Assembly (NCBI GenBank): GCA_023412175.1
Contig: JAEYOB010000203.1
Span: 1 to 7,224 of the forward strand
DNA: 7,224 bases
Origin: Pseudomonadota bacterium
GTDB lineage: Bacteria; Pseudomonadota; Alphaproteobacteria; Azospirillales; Azospirillaceae
Reading direction: 5' to 3'
Shown here one piece after another: positions 1 through 5,751 of the stretch (its first letter is position 1; each line of letters opens with the position of its first letter). The notes under the pieces are model-generated. The model worked only from the letters and a program-made list of their open reading frames with translations. It was not told the DNA's origin and searched no databases. The position numbers and the translations under genes were made by a program.

Positions 1-668
1 TTCCACAGCGGGGCGGCCACCACATAGGCGACGCGGACCGTCCGCGCGCCGTCGCCGGTGGCGCGGATGGTCCGCCGCCGCCGGTCGCGCGCCGTGTGCC
101 GGGCCGAAGCGGCGAGCGCCGCATCGACCTGCGCCTGGAGCGCCGGATCGACGAGGCGCAGCGCCTCGGAATCCTCCAGCAGCACCTGCTGCAGGCCGGC
201 CTGGGTCATCAGGCTGACGCGGTGGCGCACGGTGGTGCCGGCCCCATCGGGCAGCGCTACCGCCTCCTCGGTGACGGACAGCAGCCGTCCGGTGATCTCG
301 CGGGAACCGGCGGCGCGCACCTCGGCGCCCTTCAGCGCGTTCAGCAACGCGATGGGCGACTCCAGTGCCTCGGGGCCGAAGGGCAGTTCGCGGAACAACT
401 CGCGCAGGGGTTCCTCGCCGGGCAGGCCGATGGTGCCGACGCCGCCGCGGTCGTCGTAGACGACGATGCTCTTCAGCACATCGTCCACCTGATCGCGCCG
501 GACCTCCAGCGTAAGCTCGGCGTCGCCGTTCACGGTGGCCTCATGCTCGAAATAGCCGACGCCGCCGGTGGACAGCAGCACGCGCTTGAGCGTCAGGCCG
601 TCGGCCGCCAGAACGGGCGGGGCGAGCACCAGGGTGGCGGTCAGGGCCAGGAGCGTGGGGCGGATCAT
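1..668 (-). CDS. Secreted DUF4139-type protein, N-terminal part (cut by window start)
   Basis: Reading the reverse strand from the ATG at 668-666 gives an open frame of 222 residues that runs off the left edge without a stop. A good ribosome binding site (GAGGAAGG) lies about 5 bases before the ATG. The first ~22 residues (MIRPTLLALT..., ending in VLAAD) look like a signal peptide with Ala-x-Ala-type cleavage, so the product is probably periplasmic or outer-membrane associated. The mature part begins LTLKRVLLSTGGVGYFEHEA and continues with a VLKSIVVYDD block near residues 62-71. Both are typical, as I remember them, of bacterial DUF4139 proteins. The last visible residues, RVAYVVAAPLW, match the start of the DUF4139 core. 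The function of the family is not established; it is loosely related to 'mucoidy inhibitor A' proteins. The gene diverges from the thiolase operon across a 145-bp gap. I am confident of the gene and fairly confident of the family. Confidence 0.85.
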   Translation of the reverse strand, partial: MIRPTLLALTATLVLAPPVLAADGLTLKRVLLSTGGVGYFEHEATVNGDAELTLEVRRDQVDDVLKSIVVYDDRGGVGTIGLPGEEPLRELFRELPFGPEALESPIALLNALKGAEVRAAGSREITGRLLSVTEEAVALPDGAGTTVRHRVSLMTQAGLQQVLLEDSEALRLVDPALQAQVDAALAASARHTARDRRRRTIRATGDGARTVRVAYVVAAPLW

Positions 669-731
669 GCGGGCCTTCCTCGTTGCGGGGCTAGCTGGCG
701 ATGATACGGGCAAATGGGGAAACATTGCGGC

Positions 732-747
732 CATGCGCTGCCGTATG
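732..747. promoter_or_regulatory. Degenerate copy of the carboxylase-gene palindrome (putative operator)
   Basis: The 16 bases CATGCGCTGCCGTATG match the perfect palindrome at 6749-6764 (CATACGGTACCGTATG) at 13 of 16 positions. The right half CCGTATG is identical and the left half is partly degenerate. The centre lies about 74 bp upstream of the thiolase ATG, close to the ~79 bp spacing of the perfect copy from the carboxylase ATG, and the site directly abuts a possible -35 box at 748-753. It may bind the same regulator as the downstream copy. It also lies about 71 bp from the start of the divergent DUF4139 gene. The sequence match is seen; the operator role is inferred. Confidence 0.4.
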
Positions 748-776
748 TTGGAAAAATCGGCGTGAGGCGTTTACAT
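748..776 (+). promoter_or_regulatory. Possible promoter of the thiolase operon
   Basis: TTGGAA at 748-753 and TTACAT at 771-776 are separated by 17 bases. The match to the sigma-70 consensus is 4/6 and 3/6, which is weak. The position, directly after the operator-like site and 38 bp before the start codon, is sensible. Confidence 0.25.
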
Positions 777-813
777 GGTGGTGGCCCAACAATCAGACTC
801 CAGGAGGTATACC

Positions 814-2004
814 ATGGCCAGCGAGGATCCCATCGTCATTGCCGGTGCCGCGCGTACGCCAATGGGCGGTTTCCAGGGCGACCTGCTGGGACTGACCGCG
901 CCGCAGCTCGGCGCGCTGTCGATCAAGGCCGCCATGGAGCGCGCCCGTGTCCGGCCGGAGGAGGTCGGCGAGGTGATCATGGGCTGCGTGCTGCCGGCTG
1001 GCCAGGGGCAGGCGCCCGCCCGTCAGGCGTCGCTGGGCGCCGGGATTCCCGAGGCCATCGGCTGCACCACGATCAACAAGATGTGCGGCTCGGGCATGAA
1101 GGCCGCCATGCTGGCGCATGACCTGATCAAGGCCGGTACCGCCGACATCATCGTCGCCGGCGGCATGGAGAGCATGTCGAACGCCCCCTACCTGCTCGAC
1201 CGCGCCCGCGGCGGCTACCGGATGGGGCATGGCCGGGTGCTCGACCACATGTTCCTGGACGGCCTTGAGGACGCCTACGACAAGGGCCGCCTGATGGGCA
1301 CCTTCGCCGAGGACTGCGCCCAGCAGTACCAGTTCACCCGCGAGGCACAGGACGCCTACGCCATCGAGTCGCTCGCCCGTGCCCGCCGCGCTACCGAGGA
1401 CGGCAGCTTCGCCGCCGAGATCGTGCCGGTCACCGTGAAGGGCCGCAAGGGGGATACGGTGATCGACAAGGACGAGCAGCCGCTGAAGGGCATGCCCGAC
1501 AAGATCCCGACTTTGAAGCCCGCCTTCCGCCCGGACGGCACGGTGACCGCGGCCAACGCCTCGTCGATCTCCGACGGCGGCGCCGCGCTGGTGCTGCTGC
1601 GCCGTTCCGAGGCGGAGCGCCGCGGCCTGCCGATCCTCGCGGCGATCAAGGGGCACGCCACGCACGCCCAGGCGCCGGCGCTGTTCACCACCGCCCCGGT
1701 GTTCGCCATGCAGAAGCTGCTGGAGAAGACCGGCTGGGCCGCCCGCGACGTCGATCTGTTCGAGGTCAACGAGGCGTTCGCCGTGGTCGCCATGGCGGCG
1801 ATGCGCGACCTCGACCTGCCGCACGAGAAGGTGAACGTGCACGGCGGCGGCACGGCGCTGGGCCATCCCATCGGCGCCTCGGGTGCGCGCATCCTGGTGA
1901 CGCTGCTGGCGGCGCTGGAGAAGTACGGGCTGAAGCGCGGCGTCGCCACGCTGTGGATAGGCGGCGGCGAGGCCCCGGCGATGGCGGTCGAGCGTGTCAA
2001 CTGA
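814..2004 (+). CDS. Thiolase (acetyl-CoA C-acyltransferase family) with altered second catalytic Cys
   Basis: Thiolases cleave 3-ketoacyl-CoA to acetyl-CoA plus a shortened acyl-CoA, or run the reverse condensation. I place the start at ATG 814 (396 residues) because a strong AGGAGG at 802-807 precedes it; an in-frame ATG at 775 has no such site. The protein opens SEDPIVIAGAARTPMGGF, as in biosynthetic-type thiolases. The nucleophile Cys91 lies in KMCGSGMKAA (the CxS motif). NEAF is at residues 319-322, and His351 is in GHPIGASG. The usual C-terminal CxG motif (normally LCIGGG) reads LWIGGG, so Trp381 stands exactly 30 residues after His351, where the catalytic Cys should be. The length is normal for the family. 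The gene heads an operon with the Rid and acyl-CoA dehydrogenase genes. Family membership is near certain. Whether the enzyme still does normal thiolase chemistry is doubtful. Confidence 0.93.
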   Translation: MASEDPIVIAGAARTPMGGFQGDLLGLTAPQLGALSIKAAMERARVRPEEVGEVIMGCVLPAGQGQAPARQASLGAGIPEAIGCTTINKMCGSGMKAAMLAHDLIKAGTADIIVAGGMESMSNAPYLLDRARGGYRMGHGRVLDHMFLDGLEDAYDKGRLMGTFAEDCAQQYQFTREAQDAYAIESLARARRATEDGSFAAEIVPVTVKGRKGDTVIDKDEQPLKGMPDKIPTLKPAFRPDGTVTAANASSISDGGAALVLLRRSEAERRGLPILAAIKGHATHAQAPALFTTAPVFAMQKLLEKTGWAARDVDLFEVNEAFAVVAMAAMRDLDLPHEKVNVHGGGTALGHPIGASGARILVTLLAALEKYGLKRGVATLWIGGGEAPAMAVERVN

Positions 2005-2117
2005 TGGCATGCGGCGCGGGGGCCTCACCGCTCCCGCACCTGCCTTTTCCGGTGGCAGAGGCGTCGGTTTGTGCCATTCTCGGGCGCAACGATAACGCGC
2101 ATCAGGGAGGTCCGCCC

Positions 2118-2495
2118 GTGACCCGCACGCTCATCTCTTCCGGGTCGGAGTTCGAGGCAGTTGCCGGCTACTCGCGCGCCGTGGTGGACGGCAAGTGGGT
2201 GTTCGTCTCCGGGACCACCGGCTTCGATTATGCCGCCGGCACCATCTCCGAAGACGTGGTGGAACAGGCGCACCAGACCTTCCGCAACATCCGCGCCGCG
2301 CTTGAGCGCGCCGGGGCAGATTTCGCCAACGTCGTGCGCATCCGCGTCTATCTGGCCGATGCCAAGGATTTCACGCGGGTGGCGCCGGTCCTTGGCGAAT
2401 ACCTGGGCGAGGTGCGGCCGGCCAACACCACCGTGGTCTGCCAGCTGATCGACCCGCGCATGAAGATCGAGATCGAGGTCACCGCCAGGCGGTGA
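2118..2495 (+). CDS. Rid-family (RidA/YjgF/UK114-like) protein lacking the catalytic Arg
   Basis: The protein has 125 residues, the usual length of a single-domain Rid protein. The start is GTG 2118, preceded by GGGAGG at 2105-2110 with 7-base spacing; an in-frame ATG at 1953 lies inside the thiolase gene and is not credible. Family hallmarks are visible: the strand WVFVSGTTGFD (residues 27-37), an ALERAGADFANVVRIRVYL block (61-79), and the C-terminal MKIEIEVTARR. Archetypal RidA hydrolyses reactive enamines/imines such as 2-aminoacrylate, using an Arg in a PARxxV motif (Arg105 in E. coli). Here the same segment reads PANTTV, with Asn103 in place of Arg. As I recall, this is a feature of the Rid4-Rid7 subgroups, which are not expected to be imine deaminases. 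The gene lies 113 bp after the thiolase and 30 bp before the acyl-CoA dehydrogenase. Its role there is unknown; a link to acyl-CoA breakdown is inferred from position only. Confidence 0.88.
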   Translation: MTRTLISSGSEFEAVAGYSRAVVDGKWVFVSGTTGFDYAAGTISEDVVEQAHQTFRNIRAALERAGADFANVVRIRVYLADAKDFTRVAPVLGEYLGEVRPANTTVVCQLIDPRMKIEIEVTARR

Positions 2496-2525
2496 CCCGA
2501 CGATAGGAACCGGAGGAAACCAGCC

Positions 2526-3662
2526 ATGCGCCTGACGGAAGAGCAGGAAATGGTGCGCGACATGGCGCGCCGATTCGCCGAGGAACGCCTGAAGCCCGCC
2601 GCCGCGGAGCGCGACCGCACCGCCGCCTTCCCGGCCGTGGAGCTGGGCGAGATGGGCGAACTCGGTCTGATGGGCATGATCGTGCCGGAGGAGTACGGCG
2701 GGGCGGGTACGGATTTCGTCGCCTACGCGCTCGCCATCGAGGAGATCGCCGCGGGCGACGGCGCGGTGTCCACCATCATTGCCGTGCACAACTCGGTCGG
2801 CTGCGCCCCCATCCTGAAGTTCGGCACACCCGAGCAGAAGGAGCGCTTCCTCAAGCCGATGGCGCAGGGCGGCATGCTCGCCTGCTTCTGCCTGACCGAA
2901 CCGCAGGCAGGCTCCGACGCTGCCGCCATCAAGACCCGCGCTGTGCGCGACGGCGACCACTACGTGCTGAACGGCTCCAAGCAGTTCATCACATCGGGCA
3001 AGAACGCCAAGGTGGCCATCGTCTTTGCCGTCACCGATCCGGCTGCCGGCAAGAAGGGGCTGTCGGCCTTCATCGTCCCCACCGACACGCCCGGCTACAC
3101 CGTGGCGCGCGAGGAGGAGAAGATGGGGCAGCACGCCTCCGACACCTGCCAGATTGTCTTCGAGGATTGCCGGGTGCCCGCCTCGCTGATGTTGGGCAGG
3201 GAGGGGGAGGGCTACAAGGTGGCGCTCGCCAATCTGGAGGGCGGGCGGATCGGCATCGCCGCCCAGGCGGTCGGCATGGCGCGGGCCGCCTACGAGGCCG
3301 CCCTGCAATACGCCAAGGAGCGCGAGAGCTTCGGCACTGCCATCATCAACCATCAGGCGGTCGCCTTCCGGCTGGCCGACATGGCGACCCGCGTCGAGGC
3401 GGCGCGGCAGATGGTGCTGCACGCGGCCAGCCTGCGCGACGCCGGCCTGCCCTGCCTGAAGGAGGCGGCGATGGCGAAGCTGTTCGCCTCGGAGGCGGCG
3501 GAGCGCGTCTGCGCCGACGCCATCCAGGTGCACGGCGGCTACGGCTACTTCAACGATTTTCCGGTGGAGCGGATCTACCGTGACGTGCGGGTGTGCGCGA
3601 TCTACGAGGGCACGTCCGACATCCAGCGGCTCATCATCTCGCGCCAGATCGCGGCGGAGTGA
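2526..3662 (+). CDS. Acyl-CoA dehydrogenase, short/branched-chain type
   Basis: This FAD flavoenzyme introduces the alpha-beta double bond into acyl-CoA and passes electrons to ETF. The start ATG 2526 has GGAGGA at 2512-2517. The 378 residues are the normal family length. Signature 1 is seen as LTEPQAGSD (123-131), the substrate/FAD segment as GSKQFITSG (150-158), and signature 2 around [19 protein letters not shown] (335-353). The catalytic base is most likely Glu361 in [10 protein letters not shown], the position used by short-, medium- and short/branched-chain enzymes. The position where isovaleryl-CoA dehydrogenase carries its Glu is here Gly240, just before Arg241. The enzyme is therefore better read as a butyryl-, isobutyryl- or 2-methylbutyryl-type dehydrogenase than as isovaleryl-CoA dehydrogenase. 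It is the last gene of the thiolase-Rid operon, 30 bp after the Rid gene. Substrate choice is inferred. Confidence 0.93.
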   Translation: MRLTEEQEMVRDMARRFAEERLKPAAAERDRTAAFPAVELGEMGELGLMGMIVPEEYGGAGTDFVAYALAIEEIAAGDGAVSTIIAVHNSVGCAPILKFGTPEQKERFLKPMAQGGMLACFCLTEPQAGSDAAAIKTRAVRDGDHYVLNGSKQFITSGKNAKVAIVFAVTDPAAGKKGLSAFIVPTDTPGYTVAREEEKMGQHASDTCQIVFEDCRVPASLMLGREGEGYKVALANLEGGRIGIAAQAVGMARAAYEAALQYAKERESFGTAIINHQAVAFRLADMATRVEAARQMVLHAASLRDAGLPCLKEAAMAKLFASEAAERVCADAIQVHGGYGYFNDFPVERIYRDVRVCAIYEGTSDIQRLIISRQIAAE

Positions 3663-3901
3663 GGCTCGGAGTGAGGTGGGGCCTCGCTGGAGGCCGGTTC
3701 GGGAAAATGCCCCCTCCCCCGCGGCGGGGGAGGGGAGGCAAGGGGAAGCATCCGGCCACCCTCCGGTTGCTTCGTGCAACGGACCCGCGCATGGGCGCGG
3801 GAGCCGTTCGGGTACTGGACGGTCCGGCACATGCCCAGGACCGTGCGGTGCGGCCGGTCGTGCCGGCGCTCCGTCTGGTCCAGGATTCGCAGAAGGGCCA
3901 T
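3602..3901 (-). CDS. Small ORF of unknown function, second of a minus-strand pair (doubtful)
   Basis: The frame encodes 99 residues beginning [16 protein letters not shown]. The ATG at 3901-3899 is preceded by AAGGAGA with about 6-base spacing, and that site overlaps the stop of the upstream 61-residue ORF, as in a tight operon. I do not recognise the protein. Only the first ~50 residues look like possible independent coding sequence. The rest reads through the GC-rich palindrome ([14 protein letters not shown]) and then 61 bp into the 3' end of the acyl-CoA dehydrogenase gene in antisense, so the C-terminus is probably not selected protein. It may be a gene whose end was replaced by the palindromic repeat, or a chance frame behind a good ribosome binding site. 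Confidence 0.25.
   Translation of the reverse strand: MALLRILDQTERRHDRPHRTVLGMCRTVQYPNGSRAHARVRCTKQPEGGRMLPLASPPPPRGRGHFPEPASSEAPPHSEPHSAAIWREMMSRWMSDVPS
3655..3676 (+). repeat. Tandem 12-bp duplication across the acyl-CoA dehydrogenase stop codon
   Basis: CGGAGTGAGG occurs at 3655-3664 and again at 3667-3676, a 12-base period. The first copy holds the gene's stop codon. Because the unit is a multiple of three, the second copy gives a second in-frame TGA four codons later. Confidence 0.7.
3680..3695 (+). terminator. Hairpin just after the acyl-CoA dehydrogenase gene
   Basis: GGCCTC and GAGGCC form a perfect 6-bp stem around GCTG, 17 bp after the stop codon. No T-tract follows on the plus strand, so this is at best a weak or Rho-assisted transcript end, or an mRNA 3'-end stabiliser. 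Confidence 0.3.
3711..3735. repeat. Perfect 12-bp-arm GC palindrome, REP-like intergenic element
   Basis: CCCCTCCCCCGC at 3711-3722 and its exact reverse complement at 3724-3735 flank a single G. Such C-run/G-run palindromes are common, as I recall, between genes in Azospirillum-type genomes, so this is probably one copy of a dispersed repeat. Read on the minus strand it is followed by GCATTTT, so it could also end transcription of the small minus-strand ORFs. On the plus strand there is no T-tract. Confidence 0.6.
3763..3801. repeat. Two adjacent hairpins next to the REP-like palindrome
   Basis: The first hairpin, at 3763-3782, pairs GTTGC with GCAAC around TTCGT and extends with CC/GG past a one-base bulge. 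The second, at 3784-3801, pairs CCCGCGC with GCGCGGG around ATGG. With the palindrome at 3711-3735 they make a cluster of three stem-loops within 91 bp, which resembles a composite interspersed repeat. Neither hairpin has a T-tract. Confidence 0.4.
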
Positions 3902-3913
3902 GTCGGGTCTCCT

Positions 3914-4099
3914 TCAGGCGGCCCGGCAGAGCGACTGTGCCGATTCGATGTGGCGGCGAGCCTCCCGGAGAAGCGCGCGATGCTGGGCGATTGCCTCGCG
4001 GACCGGAACGCCCTGACCGTAGACGCGCACTTCGTTGAGGATACGGTCGGCCCGGTCCAGCAGAGCGATGCGATGCAGGCAGTGGTCGAATCCGTTCAT
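3914..4099 (-). CDS. Small hypothetical protein, 61 residues
   Basis: The start is ATG at 4099-4097, with GGGGGAAGAG immediately upstream; the spacing is short but it is purine-rich. The product begins MNGFDHCLHRIALLDRADRI and ends SLCRAA. It is charged and Arg-rich, with no signal peptide or membrane segment, and looks largely alpha-helical, with a heptad-like run in roughly residues 34-57. I do not recognise a family. It is divergent from the response regulator gene across a 234-bp AT-richer gap, and a second small ORF follows 12 bp after its stop. Short, unrecognised and in a gene-poor stretch, it may or may not be real. The well-placed upstream site and the AT-rich upstream region argue mildly in favour. 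Confidence 0.4.
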   Translation of the reverse strand: MNGFDHCLHRIALLDRADRILNEVRVYGQGVPVREAIAQHRALLREARRHIESAQSLCRAA

Positions 4100-4333
4100 C
4101 TCTTCCCCCGTCGATCCGATAGCTGGCGTTTTCCTTCGTCCTATGGGTTGGATTAGACTCCTTCGATATGTCTTGCCGATTTCAGGTTTCTGAGCTTTTT
4201 GTTTCGGGGAGGCGAGTTGCTGTTTCACCCCACACACCCTTTCGCGGTAGAGGGGTAATGTGTTACAAGCCGGTAACCGAGTACGGCGCAACCTGCCGGA
4301 CGGCGTCCGAAAACAGGGCGAAGGGAAAGCGCG
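4100..4333. other. AT-richer divergent intergenic region upstream of the response regulator
   Basis: This 234-bp gap separates the minus-strand small ORF from the response regulator. It is clearly less GC-rich than the rest of the window, for example the CTTTTTGTTTC stretch near 4195-4205, as expected for a promoter region. I found no convincing -35/-10 pair for the plus gene. On the minus strand TCTAAT (complement of 4151-4156) resembles a -10 box but lacks a good -35. The region holds the GTAA-type repeat array at 4254-4277. A 62-residue plus-strand frame across it has no ribosome binding site or familiar sequence and I do not call it. Confidence 0.5.
4254..4277. promoter_or_regulatory. GTAA/TTAC repeat array, possible response-regulator binding site
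   Basis: GGTAA occurs at 4254-4258 and again at 4272-4276, 18 bp apart. Between them TTAC at 4263-4266 is the reverse complement, giving GTAA-N4-TTAC and GTTAC-N6-GTAAC. Repeated half-sites about 60-80 bp upstream of a response-regulator gene are typical of OmpR-family autoregulation. The repeats are seen; the role is inferred. Confidence 0.35.
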
Positions 4334-5047
<714 letters not shown>

Positions 5048-5051
5048 GCGC

Positions 5052-5083
5052 GCGGGCGATCTGACCATTCGGTCGTTGCCCGC
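5052..5083 (+). terminator. Possible terminator hairpin after the response regulator
   Basis: GCGGGC (5052-5057) pairs with GCCCGC (5078-5083), and an inner stem GACC/GGTC (5063-5074) closes on ATTC, starting 5 bp after the stop codon. No T-run follows. It could end or slow transcription but is not a classical intrinsic terminator. Confidence 0.3.
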
Positions 5084-5105
5084 CCTGGCGCACCGAGGTT
5101 AGCCT
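5076..5105 (+). promoter_or_regulatory. Possible promoter of the DsbA-fold isomerase gene
   Basis: TTGCCC at 5076-5081 and TAGCCT at 5100-5105 are 18 bp apart. Both are partial sigma-70 matches. Transcription would begin near 5112, giving a short leader of about 25 bases. The call is weak. Confidence 0.25.
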
Positions 5106-5128
5106 CTCCCGAAAAGCAGATTCGGGAG
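5106..5128 (+). promoter_or_regulatory. Inverted repeat overlapping the ribosome binding site
   Basis: CTCCCGAA (5106-5113) and TTCGGGAG (5121-5128) are perfect 8-bp arms around a 7-base loop. The right arm contains most of the GGGAGGA ribosome binding site (5124-5130) of the gene starting at 5137. In RNA this hairpin could hide the site; in DNA it could be a repressor operator. It could form in RNA only if transcription starts upstream of about 5106. Confidence 0.45.
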
Positions 5129-5136
5129 GATCAGGG

Positions 5137-5739
5137 ATGGCTTCGTCCATCGACTTCTATTTCGACTTCGCGTCGCCGTACGGCTATTTCGCCAGCCTGC
5201 GGATCGACGAGCTGGCCGCGAAGCACGGCCGTACCGTGGCGTGGCACCCGATCCTGCTGGGCGCGGTGTTCAAGGTTACGGGCATGAAGCCCAACATGCA
5301 GCAGCCCCTGCGCGGCGAGTATCTCCAGCACGACGTGAACCGCATTGCCCGGCTGATGGGATGCCCCTTCGCCTTTCCGGCGGTGATGCCGGTCAATCCG
5401 GTGGCGGCTGCTCGCGCCTATTGGTGGCAATTCGCCCAGTCCCCGGAGTCGGCAAAGGCGCTGGCCCGCGCCCTGTACCACGCCCATTGGGGCGAGGGCC
5501 GGGACATCGGCAGCCCTGAGGCGGTCGCCGATGTGGCCGGCGCCATGGGGCTCGACCCGGCCGCCGTTGCCGCGGGCATGCAGGATCAGAGGGTGAAGGA
5601 CCGCCTGCGCGGGGAGACCGACGGGGCCATTGGCCGCGGCGTCTTCGGCTCCCCTTTCGTGCTGGTCGGGGACGAGCCCTTCTGGGGCTGGGACCGCCTG
5701 GACATGATCGATCGCTGGCTGGCGACCGGGGGGTGGTGA
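5137..5739 (+). CDS. DsbA-fold / 2-hydroxychromene-2-carboxylate isomerase-like protein
   Basis: The protein has 200 residues, as expected for this thioredoxin-fold family (kappa-class glutathione transferase relatives). It opens SIDFYFDFASPYGYFAS. Ser13 in the SPYG motif is at the place where the isomerases have the Ser that activates glutathione, and there is no CxxC, so it is not a disulfide oxidoreductase. The helical insertion follows (roughly residues 50-160), with WHPILLGAVFKVTG at 36-49. The second half of the thioredoxin fold has the cis-Pro loop GVFGSPFVLVGDE (168-180, Pro173) and the C-terminal FWGWDRLDMIDRWL. No signal peptide is seen, so it is cytoplasmic. The naphthalene-pathway neighbours of the true isomerase are absent, so the real substrate is unknown. 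A strong GGGAGGA precedes ATG 5137. The family is sure; the isomerase activity is inferred. Confidence 0.9.
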   Translation: MASSIDFYFDFASPYGYFASLRIDELAAKHGRTVAWHPILLGAVFKVTGMKPNMQQPLRGEYLQHDVNRIARLMGCPFAFPAVMPVNPVAAARAYWWQFAQSPESAKALARALYHAHWGEGRDIGSPEAVADVAGAMGLDPAAVAAGMQDQRVKDRLRGETDGAIGRGVFGSPFVLVGDEPFWGWDRLDMIDRWLATGGW

Positions 5740-5749
5740 TCTCCCCCGG
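5726..5749. terminator. Hairpin between two convergent genes
   Basis: CCGGGGG (5726-5732) pairs with CCCCCGG (5743-5749) across a 10-base loop that contains the stop codon of the plus-strand gene and ends 2 bp before the stop of the minus-strand gene. It could serve as a shared end for both transcripts, though neither side has a T-tract. Confidence 0.35.
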
Positions 5750-5751
5750 CC

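Noticed and set aside
96..704. 202-residue plus-strand frame at the left edge
   Set aside because: It is a shadow of the minus-strand DUF4139 gene, which has a signal peptide, a ribosome binding site and recognisable motifs.
775..813. Upstream in-frame ATG at 775 as the thiolase start
   Set aside because: It lacks a ribosome binding site and would overlap the possible -10 box. ATG 814 has AGGAGG at the right distance and gives the normal family N-terminus.
1953..2117. ATG 1953 as the start of the Rid protein
   Set aside because: It lies inside the thiolase gene and adds about 55 residues with no Rid similarity. GTG 2118 has a strong upstream site and gives the normal length.
2506..2530. GGAAC as a -35 box of the alphaproteobacterial general stress sigma factor EcfG
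   Set aside because: No CGTT occurs at the required distance; the motif sits inside the ribosome-binding leader of the acyl-CoA dehydrogenase.
2526..3662. Calling the dehydrogenase isovaleryl-CoA dehydrogenase because of the nearby leucine gene
   Set aside because: The residue aligned with the isovaleryl enzyme's catalytic Glu is Gly240, while Glu361 of the short/medium-chain type is present.
2025..3830. 601-residue minus-strand open frame opposite the Rid and acyl-CoA dehydrogenase genes
   Set aside because: It is a GC-rich shadow of two clearly recognised genes: His/Arg/Gly-rich composition, no family features and no ribosome binding site.
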